Assembly: GCF_029867415.1 (NCBI RefSeq)
Contig: NW_026705154.1
Coordinates: forward strand, 558,001 to 622,000
Source of the DNA: Vicia villosa
Taxonomy: Eukaryota; Streptophyta; Magnoliopsida; Fabales; Fabaceae
Direction: 5' to 3'
Length of the DNA: 64,000 nucleotides
Every line of letters starts with the position of its first letter. The stretch's first letter is position 1. The notes below the pieces were generated by a model, which was not told the origin of the DNA, searched no databases, and saw only the letters and a list, made by a program, of their open reading frames with translations. Made by a program: the position numbers and the translations under genes. Positions 32,371 to 45,920 of the stretch are shown one piece after another.

Positions 32371-34490
32371 CTAGCCGTCTAGCCGTGCAATGCACGGTAA
32401 ATCTTATTTAATTGTTATTAAAAAATATTAAATAATATATATATATATTAAGTATTTCATATTGAATATATATTTTATAAAAAGTATAATCAATGTAATA
32501 ATTTGAATAAAATGAAAAAAAAAATATAGTGTATATTAACGAAAATTCATATACTAATCAATTTTTAGAAATCAACTTACTATGTTACATGGATAAATAA
32601 TAAAATTCAAAACTAAACTATAATAAATGGAAAGAAAGCATAAATAAGAGATAAAAAAATTTTAAAAAAATGAATGATAAAATAAATTAAAATTAATAAA
32701 CATCAATAAAAGATAAAATTAGTCAACAAAAGATATATGAAAAAGCATATTTCCTAGTACATCATAATTTGTACCGGGTAAGTATATGTTACCCCTTTAT
32801 TATATATGCGAGTTTCAATTTACCCTTAATTTTTACACGTGTAGAGGTACCCTAAAATTATAGGGGATAATCCAAAAAAAAATTAAAGGAGGTAACCTGA
32901 ATCTCGTCTATATGACAGAGGATAACGTATATTTATCCCAAAGTATAATTATTAAATAAACATCAATAAAATTTCTTTTAGTTCTCCCTCTTCCGCAATC
33001 TAACTTCTTCAACACATTTTTTATCAAAAAAATATATTTTACAATGATTCAAAATGTGTACTTGTAAAAAATTAAAAACTAATAAACATGAATCAAATAA
33101 GAAAAACTTCAAATATATACTTACAAACTAATAATCAAAAATTAAGAAACATGAATAAAATTAAAAGGACATATTATAAAATTGTATGAACAAAAATAAA
33201 TTTAAAGTAATATTTATCTTCTAATCCTTCATCTTTCACTATCCGATTTATCAACAATTTTTTTAAAATACGTTTTATAATGCTCCAAAATTTGTACATA
33301 AAAACAATTAATTAACATTAGTAAATATTTTAAAAAATAATTACCAAAAAAATATATTTCGTAATGATTCAAATTTTGTACTTACAGAAAATTAAGAATA
33401 AACAAACATTAACAAAATTAGAAAAACTTTAAAATGTGTACCTACAAACAAATAATAAAAAATCAACGTCAATGAAATTATAAGGATTTAACATATTATA
33501 TAATTGAATAAACAAAATAAATTAAAAATTATAATATATCTTCTAACCCTCCCTCTTTTAAAATCCAATTCATCAATAATTTTTTTAATATATTTATAAT
33601 GTTTCAAAATTTGTACCTACAAAAAAAATCAAAAATTAACAAATATTAATAATTATAGAAATCAAGCATTCAAAAATAAGGAGTTTGTATTCCTCTTTTG
33701 TTACCAATGGTATAAGTAAATTATACTTGAGATTTAATGGCATGAGAAGTACCAGTGGTATAAGTAGTTATACTTGAGATTTAATTGAAGGAGAAGTAAA
33801 GATTATGATTGCATGAAAAGTAAATATTGTGTCATAGTAAAGGAACTATACGTGAGATTCAATATAATGAATTGTGATTAAGATGAAATAGCATTATAAG
33901 AATTGATTATTTATAAAGGGAATGAGAGAGAATAGGGGTGGGTGAGTGGGGTTGGTTGCGAATGTGCTCCCTTCGTAATGTGGGGTAAAAAAAATTAATA
34001 TTGAGTTAGTTATTTAATGTTGTGGCTTAGTGGGATGAAAAATGATAGTGGTGTAAAAATAAATTAATATTGAGTTCATTATTTAATGTGTGGTTTAGTG
34101 GGATGAAAATTGATTAAGGAACCACGTTCTTTAATTATTATTATTATTATTATTGTTTTTTAAAAATAGATTTTAATTGTTTAAAAATTTATTTATTTAT
34201 TAGCTATTTTGTCTTCTTTTTTTAAAGAAAACAACTGGTTTGTGGTTTTATTAAGGTTTTATGATTTAAAATTTTTAGGTTTTAATTATTTATTAATTAT
34301 TAATAGGTATTATTTATTAATTATTAATGTATTGGTGAAGAAGGTGGTTAGGTTTTATGATTTAGAATTTTAAGATTTTAATTATCTGTTAATTATTAAT
34401 GTATTGAAAATTTTGGCGGGATGGAGAGAATTAATAAGATGAGAGAATTTTGGTGGCTACAATTATTCAAGGAAGTTGTATATATAGTTA
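32371..34490 (-). mobile_element. Probable non-autonomous Helitron
   Basis: The minus-strand 3' end reads CCGTGCATTGCACGG (hairpin arms CCGTGCA/TGCACGG) followed by CTAGACGGCTAG and then T, matching the Helitron rule of a hairpin shortly before CTRR and insertion before T. The other end is tentatively TCTTAACTATATATACAA at about 34490. The inside is AT-rich, with diverged tandem blocks of about 350 bp (32890-33690) containing CCAAAATTTGTACxTACAAA-like sequence. No Rep/helicase is seen. The 5' end needs alignment to related copies. Confidence 0.5.
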
Positions 34491-34739
34491 AGACTTGGTG
34501 GGATTAGTGGAATTACATAAGAATAAGAAAACGTGTAACATTATTTATTTAATTTATTATGATGTATTAATTAATTTGTTTATCAATTAATAATATTTTC
34601 TTATTAATTAATTTGTTTATCAATTAATAATATTTTCTTTTTATTTAATTTATTTATTATAGATTTTGACGGAAAGAACTTCTAGGATTACAATTTAGTA
34701 TGATTAAATATGTATTAGTTTCCTACAGTTTCAATTAGA

Positions 34740-35468
34740 CTAAAAGCTAAATGTCACTATTCCAGCCAATCCACGTTTACCACCTCAAACTCGGAGTGAA
34801 TCTCCATCCGATGAACGACTCGTTTGGACAACCATTCTTGGCGACGAGCGCCTTTCCCATCCCCAAAGCGCCACTAATGATTCTTTCCGATGCAAATTCA
34901 GTACCTTGGTGAATAAAGATTCACAATTGCTTTCTTTAACCTCAAAATCCTGTGACGATGTCCAAGCTCTCGGTATCTTGAGGGAGGAGACAAAAAGTCT
35001 CGGGGTTTTGCATACTAACGACGGGAGTATACATCCACCCCAATCCATGGTTCCTATGGGAGACTATTCTTGGCGACGAGAGGCTTTTGCATCCCAAACG
35101 CACCAACTCTCTGAGACAAAAGTTCAATAACATGGTGAGCAATTTTTTACCTTCACCCACCATGAGGATGTGGAAGCCCTTAGTATACTGAGGAAGGGGG
35201 CAACAATTCTCTGGGTTATGCAAGAATTGAGAGAAATAATCAGCGGGCTGGGTCTTTCGCAAGATTTAAGAGATATTCTTGAAGTTGCGTCGGGAAATGT
35301 TGGTGTTGGCAGAGATGAAATCGCGGCAGTAGTGGCTCCGGGAATGTTGTTGTCAGCGAAGACCATAATGATGCACTATGACCATTGTCTTAGCATGAAG
35401 AAGATAATGAGGAGATGCAAAAAAATCCTGATGAAGAGGTGCAAGATGTCGTCCAAGAATATTTAGAG
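34740..35468 (+). pseudogene. Unrecognised coding relic with an internal duplication
   Basis: This stretch is less AT-rich than its surroundings and does not look like any transposon domain I know. Two diverged units are visible. Unit 1 has TTCTTGGCGACGAGCGCC (about 34831) and encodes CDDVQALGILREETKSLGVL (about 34953). Unit 2 has TTCTTGGCGACGAGAGGC (about 35065) and encodes HEDVEALSILRKGATILWVM (about 35163). Offsets are about 210-235 bp. Unit 2 continues as a 98-codon frame to 35466. No product can be named. It may be a captured host gene fragment. Confidence 0.4.
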
Positions 35469-35500
35469 GAAAAAGATGTCAGCCAATTGATATAAATTAA

Positions 35501-35503
<3 letters not shown>

Positions 35504-35569
<66 letters not shown>
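35504..35569. repeat. (TA)n microsatellite
   Basis: About 33 uninterrupted TA units directly follow the coding relic. Confidence 0.95.
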
Positions 35570-35572
<3 letters not shown>

Positions 35573-36962
35573 TTTAATTATTAACTAGTCGAAGACCACT
35601 GCGTCTGCATCAGTAAGTTTATTCATAATAGTCATAAATATTTACAAATATCACTGACAACTATAAATATGTTCAAATATTTTGTTGATTAAAATAAAAA
35701 AGATATTGATATTAACCCAATAAAAATAGTGAATTTCAGTAATAAAGTTCACTTTAGTAAAAGTTTCATCAAATATAGTAGTTCAGGATTTGTTATAAAA
35801 TTTATAAGTTTTTAAATAGCAAAAGTTTAAAACTTAAACTGAAGATTACTATGACAAGAATTTGAGTAGCATTGTTGATAAGAGTATCAAACTGTAACAC
35901 TATCATGCATTCATTTAGAGAATTTATCAAACTTCAAAGTAATTATGAATATTAAAATATTATAACGTCGATTCATATGTTAGATTATTTCTAACACGAG
36001 TAGATGAAATTATGGTGTATTATTAGTCTATTTCATCAAGAAATATATGTTATCCAATTTTATAAATTTTTGTGAATGTTAATATTTATGGTTTAGTGAT
36101 GAGTCATCATGTTTATTTACACATATAAACTTTAATCAAGTATAAAACATTACAAAAATCATGAAAATTTCAAGGCTATTAAAGATATAAAGTTAAAACT
36201 AAATTTAAAACATGAGACACCCTATCCAATGATAGTTAATAAAAACGATAAAGATTCACTATTTGTTATGCTATGATATGATAGGATAAAGTTGCACTAT
36301 ATACTATATAGATGAAATCACAAAGTTCTCTTAAGAAACCAATGAATTTACCCATGAGACATCCAAATCAAAAAGCTATGTTGATTGTTCTACAAAGTTC
36401 TCTTAAGAAACGCATGAATTAACCAATGAATTAAAAATGTATATAAGATATCGTAGAGATCTTTATAAGCTAGCAGTAGGTAGAAAACACATAAAAGAAG
36501 TATGGCTAAGATAAAAGTAGTAGGTGATTCATGTTGAAGCAAACATCAATAAAATAAACCAAAGTAAAGTGTGTTTATATTTTGTTAAGTTGGTTAAGAA
36601 TAAGTTAGGTTAATATACAATAGACCAAATCTCATTGTACTTGATATAGATTATGGTTGATAAATTGTAAGTAGTAATATATCAACATGTAAGGTTATTT
36701 TGTAAGGAATACATATATCATTGAAATAATATTGAAAGTTTTGTAAAAGCATGATCATAGATAGAGTCATAACATTGCAAACAGCAAACATGATTTCCAT
36801 AAAAGTGGACATTAAATTACCAAATAGCATGTTCATAGATAGGGTTTGCAAAAGACAAGATGTAGAGTAGGTTATGAATGTTGTACTTCAAGAGTCATCC
36901 AAAGATAATTAGTAGTTTCTTGGATGTCTATTCCCATAGTAAAAATTATTAGGATAGGAGAA
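35570..36962. other. AT-rich sequence; no gene seen
   Basis: Only short frames are present. A local duplication CAAAGTTCTCTTAAGAAAC occurs at about 36321 and 36392. The flank of the solo LTR at 36963 belongs here and continues at 39190. Confidence 0.6.
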
Positions 36963-39189
36963 TGTAACACTCTTCTAAACCCCCGCGGCAATTAATAATT
37001 AAATCAGAGTAACATGCAAACAAGTGCGTCACAATTAAAATAAATCAATTATCATTCGTCGCTGTCATGCATTCACTAAGGAACATTTCATTATAACTCA
37101 TAATTCATAATATATCATGTTGACACAGCGGAATAAATCATCAAAATTAACACCACATCATTGATGCCACAATCCTCAAAATCAATTAAAACGGAATAGA
37201 GTTATTCAATTAAACTCAAAACATTTCGTCTCCCAGTGTTATAATATCAGAGCATGACACCTGACGCTAAACTAAACGATGATTTATGAGCTAATCCTCA
37301 CCAAGCCGAAAAGTCGCTATCTTCAATCTGAAAAATGTAATATAAGGGTGAGTCTCATTCTCAATTAACAAATATTATTGCATCATAAACAATAATACAA
37401 TCATAGCTATATTATTCACCCAATCTCATTATATTTCAGACTATTCATCATCACACATTCACACATCATCAAAACCATAACATAAAATACATATATTCAT
37501 GTTATAAAACTCAAGCATATGGATGCAACTGACTCTTATGCATGTGGTACCAAACATCATCAATGGGGATCACCCACCGACCGATCCAACATCGTCAAGA
37601 TACGGCCCTGCCAGCACAAATTCCACACAATGGGAATTATGCCCTTCAATGAATCCCCTCATCATTAGGATTCAGCCCTCAACAAATGACTATGAATGAA
37701 TGCAACATATACAACATACTTATATCATCATCATCATCATTAAGTATGTTCATATGTATATTAGCATCATTCAATATAATTCAAATCATCATCATCATCA
37801 TCATCAAAAGCATGTATTTACACTAATCATCATCATCAATAATAAAAATATACATGTATTCACATCATTCAACACATCTCATATTGTCACATCTCATCAT
37901 ATATGACAACAATATATCATCCATCAAACAAACAAAATATTCACATCATACTCATATCATCACACGAAATATCTCATAAGCTCCATCACACAATCAAACA
38001 AATCGTCATACGAATCATGTTTAAAACATAGCATGTATTGTCACATCTCATTACATATATGTACAATACATCATTCATCAAGCAATAAAATCATGATTCA
38101 AAATTAATTGAAAGTTACACCTCATTTCATCATTTAAACACATAGGTTATCTCATAAGGTTCATCATACTCGAAACGGCATTAAAAACAGATATACAGTT
38201 TGAAAGTTACGCATCATTGAAATTTTCAGAAAAATCACAAAAACAGAAAATTTAACACATAGCAGCCATACGCGTATGGCACCTCTCATACGCGTATCAC
38301 CAATACTCATACACATATCAGTCATCCCATACGCGTATCAACAGAACTGATTTCCCACTAAGATTTCTCATACGCGTATCAACACACTCATACGCGTATG
38401 GCCTCATCCCATACGCGTATGACTCCATTCCATACGCAAAACACCAGTATTTCTCCAAAAATCTGCAGTTTCGCACCAGTCAGTTTCCCACTCGTTTTCA
38501 CTCATAACAGGCTGCGATTTGGGTCCCAACACAACACTTAAACATGTTTTAACTCATAGGATTCATTCAAATTCATTAATCTACTACCCTATATTAGTTT
38601 TATACATCCAAGACCCAATTTCTCATCAATCAATTAGAACTCATATGTTCAGATTTGGTTTCTAGGAAGAACATTCATAACACAACAATTGATACAATAC
38701 CCACAACATAAACATCAATTAACATACAATTCTATATAGAATTCACCGAGGTATTCATCAATTATTCAACTTCTATTAAAATTATTCCAAAACCTAACTC
38801 TGACATATGATCAAATTGACCCAAACAATATCCCTAATCATGCCCTATCATTCATAACACGATAAGAGATGGTAATTGGAAGAGTCTCCCCTTACCTTTG
38901 CCAAATTCTTGATTTTGGTCTCTTCCTCTTCTGTTCCTCTTTACGTTCCTCAGCTCCTCTCTTCAACTTCTCCTTTTTCACGTTTTAACTCCTTTTTCCT
39001 TATTTTTTTTATGAAAACATAAAATAAATTAGTAATGGGCTTGACCACTTAACACCCCCTCTTTACTAATCTCAACACTTGGCCCAACTGCTTATAACTC
39101 GTAATTTTACTGATAAATCCCTTAAAATGCTAAATTCTTAATAATTAATTTAAAATTAAATTAATAAATAAGAAAGTGCGGGTGTTACA
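36963..39189 (-). repeat. Chromovirus (Tekay-like) solo LTR B
   Basis: The minus strand starts TGTAACACCCGCACTTTC at 39189 and ends ...AAGAGTGTTACA at 36963. Flanks GAGAA (36958-36962) and TAGAA (39190-39194) are a 4/5 TSD. Shared landmarks with the other chromovirus LTRs: a purine-rich block then CAAAGGTAAGGGG (38900-38889), and TGCTCTGATA (37254-37245). It also has a cluster of CATACGCGTATG palindromes (38267-38437). There is no internal region. A simple CAT/ATG-rich stretch at 37720-37840 encodes only low-complexity frames. Confidence 0.82.
38267..38437. repeat. Cluster of CATACGCGTATG palindromes in solo LTR B
   Basis: Near-perfect 12 bp palindromes start at 38267, 38287, 38328, 38369, 38389 and 38410. 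Decayed copies lie at 38308 and 38431. The core TACGCGTA is intact in six. Spacing is 18-41 bp and not regular. Confidence 0.95.
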
Positions 39190-39379
39190 TAGAACCATAC
39201 ATTATATTGTGACATGACCATGTTTAGCAATTCATTAGTATTTAGAGGTAAAGGCTAAGCTTCAAGAATGCAATGTTTAGAAATTCATCAAAGAATAAGA
39301 TTCAAAATAAGGATGATAAAAATCATAAATTTGGTTGCCATTTATTAATTTTTAGATAGAGAATTGAATAAGCTTTCCA

Positions 39380-39930
39380 ACCTTCGAACCAGAAACAAAT
39401 CAGAGTTATGGTTCTCAAGTTATGACCAAAACAAGTTTTCAAGTTGCAGCAGAGTTTGCTCTGCTATCGCCAAGCGATATCAACTAGGAAGAAACACGTT
39501 AAAAGGGACAAAATACTCATTTTTTAGGTTATGTTTAGGGGTATTTGTTTCCAACTAATCAACCTTCAGTTTTTGGTCTAGAGAGCTTAGAAAACAACAT
39601 TTGAGCTTGCATCTGGATGATCTGAGGTCGAATTTCTCATCGATTGGTGTTGACAAACCAAGAAATGTTTGGTTCCTCTTCTTATCTTCTATTTGTAAAA
39701 TATATTTCTTGGAGTTTGTATGTAACTTTACCTTGATTATATGTATATTTATTGCTTATGGTGTTGTATGAAACTTACTTTACAAATCGACGTTGATGAT
39801 TGCTTTCTTTATTTGGGTTTGAGTTGTTACAAAAATGGAAGGTTCGATTCCGGATTTTGGATGAACATCTATTGAGTTTTAATTCTAGAGATAGATTAAG
39901 GCTTAATATTTTTTAAATTATAATTCCTTG
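39380..39930 (+). repeat. Degenerate Athila-like LTR fragment
   Basis: This fragment aligns by eye to the Athila-like LTR at 49800-50160: GCTTAGAAAACAACA, GATTTCTCATC-type and GGTGTTGTATGAAACTT blocks occur in the same order. It contains two small inverted repeats, AGCAGAG-tttg-CTCTGCT and ATCGC-caa-GCGAT (39447-39478). Confidence 0.65.
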
Positions 39931-40410
39931 CGTCGAAAAGATTTGATTTTTTTTAAAAGTGTGGAAACAACTTATTACACACATATTTGTTTTAGATCTA
40001 GATAGATTTAATTTAGATTTAAAATAGATTTGATTTGATTTAGTTCCAAAATAGGTATTTTAGGCTATTATAGTTTTGGCTTTGGCTTAGGAAGCAAGAT
40101 AACCTAAATCTATAAATAGGGAGTAACCCTAATTATTTTTGTAATCAAGTCAATTGAGTTGTATTAACAGAAGTTGCAGTTGCAAGTGAATAACTAAGTT
40201 TTCCACAGTTTGTGGGTAGAGAGTTACTCTGCAGAAACCCTAATCTGTTTTCTTCTTTAAATTCCCTTTCTTATTTTTATTGTTATTGTGTGAGTGATAA
40301 CAATCTTGTTCATCAAGATTGATAGAAATTCATCATAGATATTGGTGGATTTCCAACATCTGGTATCAAGAGTGGTTTATCGATCAAGGGAAGAAGAAGA
40401 AAATCAAGAT

Positions 40411-41380
40411 GGTGGTGAATTATGGGAATGGAAATTATTCAGCAAGTCTACCAATTATGAAAATAGATAACTATGAGAATTGGTGCAAACAAATGAAAGT
40501 TCTTTTCAGATGTCAAGGTCTTTGGGACCTTGTAAAGGATGGAGTAGAAGAACTTGAAGAAGACACTTCAGCATAAGAAATAGAAGAACACGAAGAATTA
40601 GAGAAGAGTTATAAAGTACTCTTTATAATTCATCAATGTTTGATTCGAGACAACTTCGAAAAGGTTAGTGACTCTGAATCTGCAAAAGAAGCTTGGGAGA
40701 TTCTTGAAAAATATTTTGGAGGCTCTGAGAAGGTGAAAGAGGTGAGGTTACAAACTCACAAAATAACGTATGAACTGCTTCAGATGGAAGATAGTGAAAG
40801 CATAACTGATTTCTTCACTAGGGTTACGAAACTAGTGAATCAAATCAAGATATGTGGAGGAACGCTAACAACAAGAGCTTTTGTTTCAAAGATCTTGATG
40901 TCTTTGGCCCCTAAGTTCAACCACATGGGGGTAGCCATATAGGAGTCAAAGGATTTGTCGAAATTGACAAAGAAAGAGCTTCAAGGGACGCTCGAATCTC
41001 ATGAACAACAAATGGCTGAAAGAGCAGCAAGCAAGTCGAAGAGTGATGTGGCTTTGCAGGCTCAGTCGGAAAATAAAGGAAAGGAAGTTGGAATGGAAAT
41101 AAAGGTAGAGGTGGCTATAAAAATTCGATTAGTCGAAGTCAGCAAGAAAGAAACGGTTCGAATCATTAAAAATCCTCATACCAAAGCAACCAAAGAGGTG
41201 GTGCTGCAGGTAGAGGAAGAGGTGGTTGTCGAAAGCCTGACAATAGTCACATTCAGTGTTTCAATTTTCAGAAGTATGGTCGCTATTTTACAAAGTGTCC
41301 TGAAAAGAATAAGGACTAAGAAACTGATGCAAAGTTTGCAAAACAAGAAGAAAAAGGAGAAGAATAAGAAGAAGAAGAAG
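40411..41380 (+). pseudogene. Copia gag, degenerate
   Basis: Frames give PIMKIDNYENWCKQMKVLFR, GLWDLVKDGVEE, a stop, then SAKEAWEILEKYFGG, KVKEVRLQTHKITYELLQM, FTRVTKLVNQIKICGG and SLAPKFNHMGVAI, a further stop, and a Lys-rich end with a broken zinc knuckle (about 41250-41300). This is the UBN2-type copia Gag. At least two stops and a frameshift make it inactive. Confidence 0.85.
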
Positions 41381-41395
41381 AGATAATGTTGATGG

Positions 41396-41737
41396 TCACA
41401 ACAAAAGATAATTCAAGGACCAATGGTACTTAGATTCGGGATGCTCATAACACATGTCTCGAAGGAAAGATAGGTTTGTAAACATAAAGCCCTCAATGAA
41501 GAACATGGTGAAATTCGCAAATGACAATACTTTAGAAGCTGAAGGTATTGGAGACGTACTAATTATGAGGAAAGATGGAAAAAGTTCAGTAATTTTCAAT
41601 GTGTTATACATACCAGGCATGAAAAGCAACTTGCCCAGCATTGGGCAGTTGGTCGAAAAAAACTACAAAGTGTCGATCAAAGACAAGATGATGAGAGTCG
41701 TTGACGTAGGTGGAAAGTTAATCTTGAAGGCCCCTAT
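41396..41737 (+). pseudogene. Copia protease, truncated
   Basis: The frame starts WYLDSGCS followed by a stop where a Ser/Asn-His is expected. It continues VLIMRKDGKSSVIFNVLYIP, GMKSNLPSIGQLVEKNYKVS and MRVVDVGGKLILKAP, then ends at the Tat-type LTR. The D-S-G active site is retained but the frame is broken. Confidence 0.82.
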
Positions 41738-44700
41738 TGTTGTACCCCAATTTTCGACCACTGATATCCCACCATATTCCCAAATATTAGGATCCTCATT
41801 ATCATCGTGCATATCATTTGCTAACCCAAAATACAAAAAATGTTGCTTGTTACTTGTGTCCCAAGACAAGAAACTGATCAAGAAGAGACTGAGCAAATTA
41901 GGACTTTGAGGCCCATAAGGAAGTTAAACATTATCCTATGATTCAAATGGTTTTCTCATCAGTATCCAAGTCCAAATATGGCCTAATTCAAGATCAATCA
42001 CCATCAAGATCACTTGAGGGGCCAAATTAGGGTTTTGACCTAATTCAACTAGAGGGTTGACTTTTAATCAGGACATGGCTCCAAGACTCAAAACATGATT
42101 CAAAGGCATCCAAATCAACATTATAATACATTCATATCATTCATTTGAAGAGGAGACCTTAATTCATATGGAATCCACAAAACTACAATTCATTTGGAAA
42201 AAGTCAACTGTGTGGGTCAACCTTTGACTTTTGAGAAAAATGGTCAACCATGAACTTTCAAGGATTCAAATCATCATCATATGACTATTGAATACATTTT
42301 ACCAATAGAAATCAAGAAAATTCATCAAGAATCAAAAAAGTCAACAAAAGTCAAAATTAGGGTTTTTAAGTGATTTTGACCTCATTTGGGGAACTTCAAA
42401 TTTCACCTACACATTCAAAAATCTCCCAACATGAAAGTTGTAGATCTTAATCAAATAAAAAAATTTATATATCCTCATGGTTTCATCAAAAGTGATTATT
42501 TTGAGAGATATGAAATTATGAAGATTATGTTCAAAAAACTTGGAAAATTTCTAAGTGTTTTCACTTGAATTTTTCCTAACTTTGTGGCCATTTTTCTCCA
42601 TGATCCCAAAAGAGTTTGAGGAAAATTTTAACAAGTGAATTTAATTATGTAGCAAGGGCTTTTCAAAGAGACCAATAGCATGAAATTTCATGGCTTGAGC
42701 TATGAGATATGATTTTGTGAAGAAGGCTCCATATCACTTGAAAAACTCCATGAACATGAATAAGTTATGAACCAAAACCACTTCAAATGCAAAGATTCCT
42801 TTCTTGAAGCCCCTCTAACTTGTTCAAGGCACCAAAATCAGAATATTTCACTTGCTTTTGAGCTATGATCCAAGTGTTTAAGACATTATCCAAGTGATCA
42901 TTCCATTAATGGCATAAAGACCACACTTCCATTTTGAAAAAGAGGCTTTAATCACGCACAACAAATCTTCTCTTGAGCCACTACAATGTTTCTTCTACAG
43001 CAAAATCATTTCAAATACCACAAGTAAGCTCCTAATGTTCAGAATAAAGTCATGGAAGCATTCTTGAGCCTTGTACCACACCATGGGAACCATAACTTTC
43101 TCATTTCTTCACAAACAAGCAAGATGGTACAAGTATCGCATGGGAGCCCAAATGGATGAGATTTTTCCTTCCAAAAACCCTAATTTATGCCTATAAATAG
43201 AGAGCGTTGCTCTTTGCATAAAAAACACAAGAAATCTCCAAGTCACCATATGATCCAAAACTCCATTTTTTGTGTCTTTGTATTTTGAGAGCCAATTTTA
43301 GTTGCAGAGTGTCATACCCCAAATTTGCCCGCATAAGCGTTAATAGTCAATTTAGTTAGTCATATTAATTTTAACCTATCATATTAAGTTAATACTATTA
43401 TTTAGTTTATGTTAATCATCATCAATATTTCCAAGCATGTATTACAATTAATAATTATTTTTCTTGGCTAAAGAAAATTACATTTTTTTATATAATCACG
43501 TTTTGTAATCAGTTAATAATAGTAATGGTTAATTAACAATTATTATTACTATTTATCATTTAATTAATAATTAAGTATTACAATTATTCACTAAGAAATT
43601 AATTGTTGACAAAGTCCAAACTAGGGTTTTTAAATCCTTTCTTCTTCAACCTCTAACGGAGGCCGCCGCACACCACCTTCATCAACCTCAAACCCTAATT
43701 TCTTCTCAAACAAACACACAAGATCCAAACAAACAAATATAGAAAAGAAAAGATTTCATTAAAGAGGAATAAGTACAAATTTGAAGAAAATTACAAACAA
43801 AAATCTGAATCCATAATACACAATAAATCGAATCAAATCAGAAATTAATTTATAATTAATCTTACAAATCAAATCAAGAACTTTAATCCAGAAACAAATC
43901 GGAACTAAATCAAGACTGAATCAATTTGAATCAAATACCTTAAATCTATTTCCTAATATATTTTTATTCAAAACACTATAAAGCTGAACCTTAAGTTAAC
44001 AATCATGGGACCGAAAAAATTAAACGAAAAAATCACATAGAAAAAGACCGAAAATCGAAAAAAAAATAGAAAGAGTAGAAGAAGAATCGGTGTTTTTTGC
44101 GATCTCAATCTGCCGCTGCCGTTCTCGATTTGGATCTGGGTTTCACACCTGAAACCCCAGACCGTCGTCGATCCGCTGTTTCTCTTAACCCCCGCCGCGC
44201 CAATTTTATCTTCTACGGGGATTAAAAGAAGAACACTCAGAAATCAGAAGAAGAAAAGCTTGAAGATTCACGGCAAGGAGAGGTAACCACTATTAAAACT
44301 AGACTTGAACATTTGAGATTACTGTTGTTTAGATGCATGTTTGGGGGTTAAGGGGATGATTTAGGGTTTCAGGTTTTTTTTTCTTTATTCATGGATGTTG
44401 TTGTTGTCTTTGTGTTTAGCGTAGAGAGAAACGAGAGAGAGTTGGGAGGAAGAGAGAGAAAAGCTTTGGAAATATGAATAAAAATGAAAGAAACGAATTA
44501 AATAATACTTTTTTTTATTTTTTATGTCACAAGATCCTGCGATCTTCCCTTAATATACACCCTTTTGTTAACTTGAATCCCAACGGTCCATCTAGATCAA
44601 TGGCCCTGAGGCCAGACCTTGGGAGCTGTTCGATCAAATTGAATGCACCTGATTACGTAAGCGCATCACAATGCGTGTTCCTTCGTGCACCTGATCTGAA

Positions 44701-45920
44701 CGGATCAAGGTGTTAGCAATTTGGGCCGAGCCCATTCTAAATACACCTCCTGTTTCACTCTTTTTACAAAAGCAGTGTAAAATACACCCCTCCTATCTTA
44801 TCGGGTTCAGGTTTACATCTGGGCCTAATTATATGTTCTAATACACCTGTAATTCTAATTTAATACCCCCGGTGTCACTTAATTAATTAAATTATTCAAT
44901 CTATTTTATTTAAAATATTTAACTTTTTATTTTTATCATAACATTTATTTATTTAATATAATTTATAAAAATCATCACTTTAGACATATTTATATAGTTT
45001 TTTTTGGATATTAGATCTTTCTTTTATTAACTTTCAAATATTTTCTTAATACATATTTTACTAAATTTGAATTTAATTATTACAGATACATCCAATTAAA
45101 AAAAACTCAAAACATCTAAAACTTTTACTAATACCAAATCAATATTAATTTCATAAAAAAGGATTGTAAAATTGTTTTTTTACTAAACTTCGAACTACGC
45201 CCACAATTACCTTATTTTTTAAACCGGACAAAATTCAAAGGAGAATCTAAAAGTAATTATACAATCCTATAAATAAGGATACGTAGGCATTCAATCGAAA
45301 ATTGAAGCGAGTCCCCTAATAAATAAATAAATCCCGTTTCTTTTATAAATATGAGAATAATGCTTTCGAAACCTTAGAAAAAAACCTAGATCTAGAGGGG
45401 GTCCCCTTGAGTACAAGGAAAATAAAGGGTGCCTAACACCTTCCCTTTATTTAATTAACTCACGAACTTAGAATCTCTGAAAATATAGGGTTATCCATTT
45501 AAATCCCTTCCCTTAAGATAAAAATAATGGTGGCGACTCTAAAATTTTAAGCCGGTTGCTACACAGAGGTTCTGAATGCAAACCAACCATTCAAACTCAT
45601 TCTATACATCATATAGAAGTTGTTCATCACTCCCATACACTTCCCAAACACTCCAAACTCAGAATCACCATTAAACCACCATTAAAGGTCACCTTAAAGC
45701 CATAAACTGAGATTTTTCATTTGGCTCGAGCATTCCTTGATCTTTTGCTTCAGATACCTTCTATATCACATATAGAAATTATCCAATCCATTACAAAGCA
45801 ACTGTAACACCTGGAACTTTGAGTTCTAGTCATAACTTTTTGGTTTTGTAGGTACTATCGGGTTTGAAGTTCTAGGCATCTTCAAGTCAGTCTAAGAATT
45901 CAGTTAGCTTCATTGGAAGT
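41738..45920 (+). repeat. Tat/Ogre-like LTR, interrupted by a solo LTR
   Basis: The sequence starts TGTTGTACCCCAATTTTCG and shows U3 text like that of the Ogre LTR (GGGTTTTGACCTAATTC, TGATTCAAAGGCATC). A TATA box CCTATAAATAGAGAG lies near 43190. It is split at 43309/45566 and continues to about 45920. Its 3' end and any internal region are not recognisable, so it may be a truncated solo LTR. Confidence 0.65.
43310..45565 (+). repeat. Tat-type solo LTR (2256 bp)
   Basis: The LTR starts TGTCATACCCCAAATTTG and ends GCCGGTTGCTACA. The perfect TSD CAGAG lies at 43305-43309 and 45566-45570. It has no internal region. TGGCGACTCT, the first 10 bases of the tRNA-Arg-type PBS, occurs at 45531-45540, 25 bp before its 3' end. 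Confidence 0.9.

Larger units (their letters stand above)
39960..41737 (+). mobile_element. 5' part of a Ty1/copia element, cut by a Tat-type LTR
   Basis: The LTR is 39960-40358 (TGTGGAAAC to TTTCCAACA, TATA box CTATAAATAGG near 40110). It is followed by the PBS TGGTATCAAGAG (40361-40372), degenerate gag, zinc knuckle and protease. Sequence stops within the GAG-pre-integrase linker (LILKAP) at 41737, where the TGTTGTACCCC LTR starts. The rest of the element was not found in the window. Confidence 0.82.

Noticed and set aside
37700..37906. Ile/His-rich 68 aa frame
   Set aside because: Translation of a CAT/ATC simple repeat within a solo LTR; low complexity.
43310..45565. A long noncoding gene between TGTCATACCCC and GCTACA
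   Set aside because: Perfect 5 bp TSDs and TG/CA ends identify it as a solo LTR.
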